Source: Scatophagus argus (lineage: Eukaryota > Chordata > Actinopteri > Scatophagidae). From it: 64,000 nucleotides of DNA. The stretch lies in contig NC_058496.1 of NCBI RefSeq assembly GCF_020382885.2, forward strand, positions 17,836,501 through 17,900,500. Direction: 5' to 3'. The notes beneath the pieces are model-generated. The model was not told the origin of the DNA. It made no database searches and worked only from the letters and a program-made list of their open reading frames with translations. The number at the start of each line of letters is the position of its first letter. Within the stretch, counting starts at the first letter, position 1. Made by a program: the position numbers and the translations under genes. Shown here piece by piece: positions 43,301 through 55,300 of the stretch.

Positions 43301-46300
43301 CCAGGCCACATGGGGCAAAGGGTGAGGCATTAATCCTGTCACAGAACAAATTCTGTTTCACAATCAAAATGTTTTTCAGATGTGTTCAGGATTGCAATTT
43401 GGGCTGAGATAAGCAGCAAACTCCTAAACTTAACTGCATTTGACATTTTTTTCCCACTCCCCTGTAAAATATTTGCTGCTGTTAGAATTCTAAACTGGCC
43501 AAGCTGTCAGACACACCCTGATTATGTTTATCTCCAAAGTCATTTGTGGCTTTTTGTCATTCTGAAATGTGATTGCTGTGTTTTTTGTTGACTTCAGGGA
43601 GAAGCTGGCATCAGAGGTCCTCCTGGCATCCCAGGAAAGACTGGACCTCCAGTGAGTGTGTTTGGTGAAATTTGATGCCTTTGGATTTAACCATTTTTCC
43701 TAGAGGAGTGAGCAGAAATGCTACCTATCAGCTGATCTTAGATGTAGCTTGTATTGAAATATTGTCTTCTCAGGGTGTGCAGGGACCTCCTGGTGAGAGA
43801 GGGCCTCTGGGACTACAGGTGAGAACATTTCTGGACCCTAAAAACTCACTGATCAAACGTCATCAACCACCATGCTGTGAGAAAATAACCATTATCATCG
43901 TTTCATCTCTTCTCTTCAGGGACGTCAAGGAGAGTGGGGACCTAAAGGCATTCGGGGACCACTCGTGAGTAGAACACAGGGTTGTTTCAATCAGGCTGCA
44001 ATGGTGAAATAATTTCTCTCATCTCTGCAGTAGATCAGCTTGATTCATACATGTATGTGTCTTCTCTCACACTGCATCGCACCGCTTTCATATGTTGACA
44101 TTAGTTTCCAGAACATTAAAAACAGGGAACCATAAGTAGAATTCTAATATCAATATAATCACTTCAGTTGGGCACAGACACAGAACTCTGTCAAATACAA
44201 TGCACTCACTCCAACATACAAAGAAATATTCTTTGGCTAGTTGTTTCAGTCATATGAACACTTTAAACCATCCCTATTTTCATCTGGATCTCCTGTTTTT
44301 TTAATTATGCAGTTTTTCCCAATGTGTTTTTATGTCACTCTCTGTATACCGTATACACAACCTTCAGTTTTTACTTTGGTTGGAAATCATGAACCACAGC
44401 AGATGAAGATGGCCAGCATTTGAATAAATGTTGAGAGAAATGGGTGCACCAAAAAAATACAACCCAAAAGTTTTTCAATCATTTGTTTCTGTTAAACCTC
44501 ACTTCTTGTTCTCAAATTCACTTAGACTCTTTTACTTTTTGTTCTAAATGGTTTCAGGGCCCTCCAGGCCAGCCAGGACCAGAGGGTGGCATAGGGAGCC
44601 CTGGTCCATTAGGGAGCCAGGGGCCTCCAGGGCCTTCCGGGTTGGCAGGACCTAGAGGGTTTCCAGTGAGTGGGTACTTTTCTTCTTTCTCTCCATTTCA
44701 TACTCATTTCATACTAATATAAAACTCTGTGATGCTACCCTCATCTATACTGATTGTATTGTCATACAGTGTATGTTTATTGTGACATCACATCACATTC
44801 TTTTTTTTTTTTTTGATCAGGGAACAGCAGGGATTACTGGACTAATGGGTCAGACAGGAGAGAAAGGAGAGCAGGTAACTAATTTCAGTTTCAGCATGGT
44901 TTTCAATTCTGAAGCCTTCAGAAACTAATATGAGTCCACACTGAGACAAAATCACTTAAACAACTTAAATAATATTAAGGTTTTTTATTTATTATCTTCA
45001 GGGAGCAGTGGGTTCAGTTGGTGATATAGGTGTGCCGGGTCTGGATGGGCAGCAGGTTAGTAATCTCTCTGAATCCACTGCGTGTCATGGAAATCATCTA
45101 AACGCTGAAGATCTCATTAATACACAATAACATTGATATTTGAAAAATAACTATGTTGTAATTACAACATGGGATGCACCTTCACACACCTTCACATTCG
45201 CTCCACTATGTCATTTTTTGAACATTACCCACAAAGATCATCTAGCTTCTTATATCTGACTAAAGAAACAGGTTTTGGTAGGATTTGTTGGGTGTAACTA
45301 CACTCCTTATGCGAATCACCCCAGAACAATCTGTCAAATTTGAAGTTGCACATGTTGTAAACCCTGGTTAATAGAACATCCCACGTTATTATATATGTTC
45401 TTTTAAACAGTAAAAAGCATTTTCATAGTTACATTTGTGAAACCCCACGTAGTATATATAAAACTGACTATGACAATGTAGAATTAAAGTAGTTCCTCCT
45501 ATTTGTGAAGAGAAACTGAATTTTCTTGAATGAATAGAAACTTCATTACCTTCTCATACTAGGAGATTTATTTATTAAAGGTTGCTACTGTCTGAAAATC
45601 TGTAGAAAGAAATCTTAGGGTATGAGCATCATCTAGGATAATTTTTTCAAATAAAGTATTTTCCAACTGGTCATTTGGATTAAATTTACTAGTAATGTTA
45701 ATTGTGCATAAAAACAGCTTCCTGACCAATATATAAATGAGAGTACCATTTACCAATATATAAATATTGCAACATATTTTTCACCTTGTTTCCTTCAGTA
45801 TTTCCGAAATGCAATTTATAGTATATAATATTGAAGACCATTGTTATAAATTGCGCTGTTATGGATAAATATGACTGCGCATGTCATGTCAGGGTCCACC
45901 AGGGCCAGCTGGAGAAGAAGGGACTCCTGGAACAAAAGGTGACCAGGTCTGTGACATTTTTTCATAGTAGATAGCACTAGTTTGTGCAGATGGCTTAGCT
46001 AATGCAGAATCTAATACCTTGACAAATCAGTGTGAGAAACGGGGAATGTACCTTGTGTACATGGCAGCCCTTTGTTGGTTGGATAGTACAACTTTAATAT
46101 TTTAAAAAATCAGAATTTAAGCACTTTCTTCTGAGTGTACTGTACAAGTGTACAAGAAAACACTTGTTCATATATTGTCACATTTAGCCCAATAAGTTAA
46201 AAAAATCGTAAAATAGGCAGAGAAATTAATAGGCAGTGTCTCTACTGCCATTTATATCATTATTCTTCATCACTGAAGGGTGAGGTCAAGCGTACCCTGC

Positions 46301-49300
46301 AACAGTAGCCACACCCAGTGAGGGTTTCCCCTCAGTATAACTTTGCAGAATTGTAAAATCCTGTACTGTAATTGTAACTGTAATGCAGTGGGGTTTTTTT
46401 AATGGTTTTCCTCTGATAAGCTGTTGAACGCATTCATGTTTTACCCCAGCTGAACTTCCTGGATTGTATTTCATGTCTCACCTGTTCATTAGCTGCACCC
46501 TTGCATAGTTTTATTCCAGGGCTGTTTTAGTGACTGAATCCTCACTAAGAATCATTTAGTTAACTGTATTAAATACAAACATACCAGACATTAAAAAAAT
46601 AGATACGTGAGATATGATCTCATGAGATATAATCACTTACAGGGCATGCAAGTCTTTTCAGGCTGAAACCGTGACAGATTAAAATAACAACCGTAGCAGA
46701 CAATTTCCAACAACTGTCAAACACTGTACTGTCCAATGTAGGGAGATCTGGGCCCCCAAGGACCAACAGGGCAGAGGGGACCAAAGGGAGAGCCAGGACC
46801 TCAGGGCTTCCAGGGGCTGCAGGGTGAGCCTGGGCAGAGGGGCAAAGAGGTCAGATGTATTGTCATTCTATGTAAATTTTATCTATGGCTGTAACTAATG
46901 ATTAATATCATTAGTCATCACAATACCCTACAACCGAATGTGACTTCATGAAATGTTGCAATCTGTTCAACCAACTTTCCAAAACCCTAAAATATTTTGT
47001 TTAATATTACACAGGAAGAAAAACTGCAAATTCTGGAATGGTTGTCGTGCTGCTGGTTCTTTTCTTAACTTATTTTCTTTTGCAGGGAGATGAAGAGGAG
47101 CCTGGCATACCTGGGGATCCAGGTTCTAAAGGAACAAAGGTCATTTTCATCTCAACTTTGTGTTCTGTAGAACTTCAAACATTTTTAGACATAAATGCGT
47201 CACAGTGTATCATTTTAAATGGTCTTTGACGAATAAAATAATTACTGAATGAGATGTTTTTCATAGGGAGATCTTGGAAATCGTGGGCATCTGGGGTCAG
47301 AGGGGCTTCCAGGAATCCCAGGCATACAAGGACTAAGGGGTTCAAAAGGACAAAAGGGTTATGTAGGCTTAGTGGTAAACAAGCCTTAATACTTTTTTAT
47401 CCATCAGTCTACCTGCATAAATCATCATCTGTTCATGTGTTATGCAATACCTCTCCTCTTCACCACATGTTTTTATTTTCAGGGTCAAGGTGGCCTGATG
47501 GGGAAGGTTGGACCGTTAGGCTTATTAGGACTACAGGTAAATTACCTTCCCCTGAGAAGGTAACTTCATTATTATATTAAGGATGATACTTTTAAATTTA
47601 TTGAATTGGTGCCGTATCAGTAATTAGTGTGGTGGTCCTTTCTCTTCAAAACCACCACCAACACACAATACCGCAATACCGCTGTAAATATTGTTGCCAT
47701 CCCTGTTCATTGTTTCTATCTTTTTTTATTCTGGTTGTTTTTATTATTGTTTTATATTTATAGCGTTAGGTATTTTGTAGGTTAATGGACTTATACCGGG
47801 AAACTAATTTTGTTCCACCTCATGTTTCTACATGTGTGAAATGACAATAAAGCTCCTTGAATCCTTGAATCTTCTTTTAGGGTTTCCCAGGTGTTTTTGG
47901 GACTCCAGGACCAGATGGGCCACCAGGACAGAAGGTTGACAGTCTCACAGTATATTCTGTAACGTTCTATTGTCAAAAAACTTTCTCAGGACCAATGTGG
48001 TATTTTAAAGAATTGTTTTGGATTTTTTTAAGTCTGGCTTGTTTAGACATTTTATGAATGAATATTATGCGTTATTGTTAGGTGAGACAGAGACACAAAT
48101 ATCACTATTTATCTGAGGCAAACCTGTGATCTTGGCTATTTCAGATCAGATTCTCACCCAGACAGTTTTGGTTTAGACGTGGTTATTGCAGAAATATTCA
48201 CAATAGAGAGGCAGATAAAATCAGTTACAGTTGTTCTCAAGCTGCAAAGACACCAGTGGAGCAAATGCGAAAGAAATGCTGCATAAACAGACAGTATGAG
48301 AAGAATAGTGTTTTTTGTACATTAAAGCATGTAAATATTTTCTGGCAGAACTAAAAGTATAAACCTGAAAATAAGTGGGTCATCTTTAATCCTGAGGGAG
48401 ATGTGCACTGTCACAGTGTGTTGGAAATCTTCAAAAAAGTTCAACCTTTTGAAGAAATCAAACCATTTGCGGTAAGTGAAAGAAGTATTAAATGTATGTT
48501 TAATAAACTGGACTTGTCCTCCTTACAGGGAGACAAAGGTCCTGCTGGTTTGTCTGGGGAGCCAGGGAGTCCAGGTCCCAAGGTAGAGAACACTGCTGCA
48601 GAATAGTAATAGATCCAAGTGAGTAAGTGTAATATTGGATATGGATAATGTTCACGCTGTGCTCTGTGCAATTACAGGGCATGGCAGGAAGCCTAGGTGA
48701 GAAAGGTGAAATGGGAAAGCCTGGACGAGTGGTAAGTGCAGTACTGCACTTGGCAATAACATCTGATGAGTAAGCTTGATATGAGCAAGGCACAGATTCG
48801 GAAAGACCAAACTTTGTTGATCTTCTTCCTTTGTTGATAAAGATTTTGCACTCATTTTATAAATTCTACAATGAAGACAACTGGTGACAACAATTTTTGT
48901 GCTTCAGGGGTCTGCAGGATTAAAAGGAAAACCAGGTAATCTTGGCCCAAAGGGCTTTTCTGGACCTGAGGGGCTGAGAGGAGAGCCTGGAAAGAAAGGG
49001 GGGCCAGGAGAGGCGGTGAGAATCCCAACTATTCTGACTGCTTAATCTGCCTTCTGAATCCCAGAACTTGAGATTGTAGTCTATTGCACAAAAGCACTTT
49101 TACTGAGTATTGGTTAAAAAATTTACACACTGATTTTTTAGATTTATGATCAGCTGATGGTGATGGTCCATCTGTATGCTTGCAGGGACCTGATGGCCTG
49201 CCTGGAAATAAAGGACCTCTGGGATTACCGGGACCAGAGGTAGGACTAAGATGCATAGCTAGAGCAACATCAAAGATGTGGAGCTTCCATAAGATGCATC

Positions 49301-52300
49301 AATGAGACAGCATGTGCACTGCGGGACTGAAGGGAAGATTTATAAACATTAGATAATGGAAAAGATGAAAGGTTGCTTGATGCCCGTGTGTTTTAAAGAT
49401 ACAGTTGGTGGACGTATGTGAGAAAATGGTTCATGTGACAGCCCCGGTCCATTATATTTTACCTATTAAATGGTTAATACTTAAATTGAAACAAAACTGA
49501 GCTCTGAAAGTTCTGTAGAGTTCTGTGGGGAGAAAAACTCTGTACACTTTCTCTAGATTAACAAAAAGTGCAGCTTCCCTGACACACACATGCACTGCTC
49601 TGTAGTGTGCAGGAGACGCGCTGTCTCCAGACATCAGCGATCAGCTAAACCAGCTGTTGTCAGGGCCTCAGGGCAGTGGTAAGAATTAGCTTAAATTAAA
49701 AAGTGTCATATTAAAATGCATAATTTGAATGACTGCATTTGTCACCTTGCACAGTCACACCTCAGTATTTTACCCAGTGGCACTAAAAGAGATATTTAAT
49801 ACACACAGAATGGTATGGTAAATGGCATTTAAGAACCTGTTTGTAGATAGGCCCACTGTTTGTTTTGACTTAATATGTTATTTTAATGATGAAATCCCTG
49901 ATACCTACTATGAAAACTGACACTACTATGACTAGACAACATAAAAAGTATGGCAGCTTAAAAAAATTGAGAAAATAAAGGAAATTAGATATTTACTGAG
50001 TATCAAATTGAAATGTGCTGCAGGAAGAAAAACATTTCTTTCAAAGCTTCTTTATTAGATCCACCAGCTTCACAGATCAACTGTCAAATCAGAGAAATAT
50101 TTTTACATTAAATAGTTTAAATTGAAATACTACTGAAATACTACAGTTTAAAGTGAATTCCCTTTAAAAGTGAACACAAAGGTCATGAAGCTTGGCAGCC
50201 TCTAGTAAACTCTCCACTATATTAGACACTCTGCTCCAATGTAAAATGCAGTCACTAGCATCAACATGCTAACATACCTTTAGGTTGAGCAGCCCTAACA
50301 AACAGCCTGGTGTGTTTCTGTTGTCCAGGGTGTCATGGGTGAGATGGGACTTCAGGGTCCTGTTGGCCCTCCAGGACCTCAGGTCAGCATTGCCTCTTAA
50401 ATCACACACACATGCACATATACATTAGCATAACATATCACATAAGCATGAACAGTATTCTCAATATTTCAACTACCTTCATCTACATTGTTTTCAGGGA
50501 CTAAAAGGTAAACGTGGTCTCGAGGGAAGGAGTGGACAAAAAGGTGACAAGGTCAGCTCAAGCCCCTCCATCTATACACTTATGTTTATTCATAGAATAT
50601 TTTTTCAACAACATACATTTTGCTTTTGTCACATAACACTGAATCTTCAAATAACAAGCTTTTTCAGTAGAGATCAGAAAGATCAAAGACAGCATAAAAT
50701 AAGACTAAATGAAATGGGTGATATTCTATATCATTATTATTATTACTAGTAGTAGTAGGGGTAGTAGTATTGCCATCCCATGTGCAGACAAACAACCAGC
50801 AACAACAAGTACTAATAAGTATCATCAGCATGTTCCTAACCAGTTACACTTAAAATATGACTGAATTTCAGGGAGATGATGGCAAAAGTGGACGTCCAGG
50901 AAAGGATGGGCGCACTGGGAAAAGGGTAGGATAACGCACATGTCATGTAACATGAATATGAGATTCAGATTTGAGTTCACACTCTAAAATGTAATGTTTT
51001 TCATTTTTAAAGGGGAAAAGAGGGAAAGCTGGAAATGCAGGAATAAGAGGAAGGCGAGGAGAGAAGGTCAGTTGATCCTGACAGTCTGTGTCAGCTGTTA
51101 CCTGAACCAAACTTAACTTTGACTTTAATGCTTTTGTTTTCAATCACATAAATGAATTTAGGGCATGGTCATTAAATCAAGGCTTGATTTTTCTCTGATC
51201 CCACAGGGGAAAATGGGTGATTTGGGTGCATTTGGTCCTCCAGGGAGACATGGTGCATATGTAAGTATAATGTTGTGAATCATTTTAATACAGTTTGATC
51301 GTCAATGTTCTTCACAATTCCCTCTTCATGTATTTTGTTCGGACAGTGTGCATATTGTGCTGAGTCTTTGTCATCTTGTATTTGTCAGCCCACTTGTTCA
51401 TTTTATTACAAGCAAACTCTTGTAAAAACAAAATTATTAACATTCATTTCCTATTGAACCAACTTTCACAAAAGGGTCAAATCGGTCAACGTGGAAGAAA
51501 AGGTGAAACTGGTCGACCAGGCTTTAAGGTAGGCCCTCAGATGCATTTTAGTTTATTTGTCAGGGGAAATGTATGACTGACTTGATGTTGCAGTTACTTG
51601 AGATTGCTAAATCTGTCAACACTGCCTTCTTCTGTTGTTTGTCAACCACCACGATGTCCGGCTGGTTCGCCATCACCATTTTCTCAATCAGGATGTGGAA
51701 GTTCCACAGAATCTAAATGAAATGGGTGATATTCTATACCCTGGGAGGCGTCTTGCATTCTGACTTTGGGACCTCCAGCCCATACTCAGTACAGATGTTC
51801 CTGTATGTCCCTCTGTGCAGCCACTTGGTTATGGCGTTCCATGTTCCATGTACGCTGTTCCTATCATCATCTTACACCCTGCTGTTATGTGCTGAATTGT
51901 CTCAGGGGCATCTTTGCACAGCCTGCATCTGGGATCCTGTCTGGTGTGGCTCTATTGATTTTGTACTAATCTTGTACTTATTCAATTCAATTCAGTTCAG
52001 TTTATTTATACAGCGCCAATTCACAACAAAAGTTATCTCATGACACTTTCCAATTAGAGCAGGTCTAGACCAAATCCTTGTAGAGAACCCTTTTAGAAGG
52101 CAGAAACCTCAGAGCAGACCCTGGCCATCTGCCTTGAACGGTTGGGTTGAGAGAGAGAGAGAGAGAGAGAGCAGGAGGAGAGGGAGAGGAATAAAGAGCT
52201 CAGTGCATTGTGGGAGATCCCCCAGCGGTCTAAGCCTATAGCAGCGTAACTCGGGGCTGGCCTAGTCCAGCCCTAACTAAGTTTTATCAAAAAGGAAAGT

Positions 52301-55300
52301 TTTTAGTCTAATCTTAAATGTAGAGAGGGTGTCCACCTCCCGGACTGAAACCAGAAGATGGTTCTATAGTAGAGGAGCTTGATAACTAAAGGCTCTGGTT
52401 CCCAATCTACTTTTGCGGACTTTAGGAACCACAAGCAACCCTGCATCTTGGGAACGTAAAGCTCTGATGTGATAATAGGGAACTATCAACTTTTTAAGAT
52501 ATGATGGTGCCTGACCGTTCAGGACTTTATATGTGAGGAGAAGAATTTTAAAGTCTATCTTGAATTTTACAGGTAGGCAATGTAGGGAAGCCAGTACAGG
52601 AGAAATATGATCTGTCATGCTTGTTCTTGCGAGTAATCTTGTAGCAGCGTTCTGGATTAGCTGGAGAGTCTTGATAGAAGGGAGTTATAATAATCCAGCC
52701 TGGAGGCAATGAATGCATGGACTAATTTTTCTACATCTTTCTGACTCAGAATGTGCCTGATTTTTGCAATATTGCAGAGGTGAAGGAATGCAGTCTTTGA
52801 AATATTTGATATGTGTGGGTTAAACAGTACTTCTGAAGTCCTTACGGTGGAGCTTGAGGCCACAGCTAAGCCATCTAGCATTGCCATATCACTGGATAAT
52901 TTGTTTCTAAGGTGTTCAGGGCCCAGAACAATAACTTCAGTTTTGTCTGAATTTAGAAGTAAAAAAGTCATCCAGGTTTTTATGTCTTTAAGACATGCCT
53001 GAAGTTTGACTAGCTGATTTGTTTCTTCTGGTTTTATTGACAAGTACAATTTTATGAGTCTTCACCCACACGATGATGATGATTATTATTAAAGGGGTTT
53101 TACCATATATGGCATTTTTAAGAATATTTTTACAGAACTTAGATTTTTGTTACATTTAATTGAAAGAAAACATTTTTTGTGATGCTCTAATAAGGCTCAC
53201 TTAGCATAACTCGGGTTTTACTTGACATATTAACAAAATTTAAAAACTTGTATATAGTTTGAAGTGCCCACTTTTGACACAAATTAAAACTGAGATTCAG
53301 CGAGGCTGCGTCTTGCAGCTACGTCGTCTTAAATTAGTCTTGTGATAAGGATGCGCCGGCGCGTCTGTCGACTCCAGGGTGTTAAAGGGCGCTGGATATT
53401 TTGTGCAGTGATTTACTTAAATCACTATATCATCAGCAACAACTGATTGTCTCCATCAGGGCAGAAGTGGACTGATTCTACTCTTCCATCTGTATGGCTG
53501 TTGTACACACGATGATTTTAAAACCATACACAACTCATATTGTTCCCCACTATGCAGGGAGAAGCTGGGAATATAGGACCAAATGGCCCTCCTGGTGGAG
53601 AGGGGTTAAAGGTGAGTTCATGCTTTACTATTGTATTCCACATAAGCAGCTTTGCTATGTTGAGTTTTACTTTTTTATGTGAAAGTGTAATTAAATAAGA
53701 TCAAATATTGTTGTTTCAGGGAGTACAAGGCTCTATTGGAGAGCCAGGAAGAGCAGGTCAAAAGGGAGAGCAGGTGAGGTATAACTGTACTCACATCAAA
53801 TTCATTGCATCATGCATATGGGCATGTGTACACGAACGTACATTATTTAAATATTATTTAATCATTTGCATATTTGTATTTGTTTACAATTTACAGCAAT
53901 ACTTGACATGTATGTACATATATAGACATGTCAAGTGTACAAGAATACATGTTGGTCATTGTTGCTTTATAACACATCAACACCATAACTGATGTCGAGC
54001 TCTCTTTTCAGTCACCATATGTCTGATTTTGGACAAACATTAAGATGAACTTGCAGAAACTTCTGTTGCATATTTGTAAGACTATGCCCGTTTGAAATGG
54101 ATGAAAAGCAGTGGTTTTCATTCATTCAGGAGAGACGAGTGAATGAAGTAAAGATAATTGTTTATGACAACAGATGATGTGATAATTACATGTTGTTAGA
54201 AAGACTTCGTTGCTTGACTCTGTAGGGACATTTTGTGATCGAGGGGTGTCTGCTCTGAGCAGTAGTAAGATGACAGTCCCATGGGGTCCAGACACTGGTG
54301 GTAGTGTCTGATGCTTCTGCTGAGACTGGCAGACTGATGAGTGAATGTATGAATGAATGAGGGAAGTGATGAAGCAGGTGAATCTGCAAAGACTTCACAC
54401 ACATCAAACATCACAAGTTTCCAATAAACCATCAAATCTGAGGCGTTTTGTTCCTTTAAACGTGTACTCATAACCATACAGCAGTAGTGAGTATTGATTG
54501 TTTCCTAGGGGGATATTGGTCCACCAGGTAGACGAGGTGCTCCTGGCCTGCCTGGGCTGCCTGTAAGTTATGTCTAGTAGTTGACATTTTGGCCAACAGT
54601 AATAATTGCTTTGATGCTGGGAAGAATAAATATCTCACTTAACAACTGCTCCTCTGCTTTTCTGTTTTTAGGGATTGTTTGGACAGAAGGTGGGTAACCC
54701 CAAAAGATCTGGTTGTTTCCTGATGAAAAACAAATTTTTAATTTGATGTTATTTGTGATCACCAGGGCCTGAAAGGATTTACTGGGCCACCAGGTCTGAT
54801 TGGAGAGAAAGGCTTACCAGTGAGTATATCTATCCTACAGAGCAATGGACAAAGGAATAATGTAGTTCAGTGTAATGGTGTTTGTTTCTAATACAAAAGT
54901 TTAATTGCAGTATTGAGTAACAGAAACCTGTGACATCACACAACAGTGGCATTTATATTCATGGATAAGCTCTTGTTTGGTAGGGTCCACCTGGTCTGCC
55001 TGGGCCCCCAGGAACCTCCCTGAACCTCACACTGACTCAGCTGAAGGTAAATGTGGATGCTAACTGCATGGCCTAGATCCACCGTGCATTCTTGTGTACA
55101 TGATTGCTGTCTCCCCTGTCCTGCTTTTGTGTTGAGTGTTGGTTCTGCAGGTCCATAGAAATTGCGTGTTTGTATAATGTGATTAAGCCAATGAACAGTG
55201 AGGGTACTAATATCAGGATTTGCATCAAAGTAGGGCTGCCGCTAACATTTATTTCCATTATTGACTAATTATATTTTCGTGACTGAATTGAACGAGTGGT

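Larger units (their letters stand above)
51529..53557 (+). other. Intron 58 (about 2.0 kb)
   Basis: The longest intron of the helix region, enlarged by two adjoining antisense LINE pieces: an R2/R4-like fragment at 51640-51965 and an L2/Rex-like fragment at 51981-53050. The last 500 bases are AT-rich with no feature. Confidence 0.6.

Noticed and set aside
30740..50770. TAG/TAGTAG triplet stretches in several introns as a linked repeat system or CRISPR-like array
   Set aside because: They are ordinary microsatellites of different lengths without spacers.
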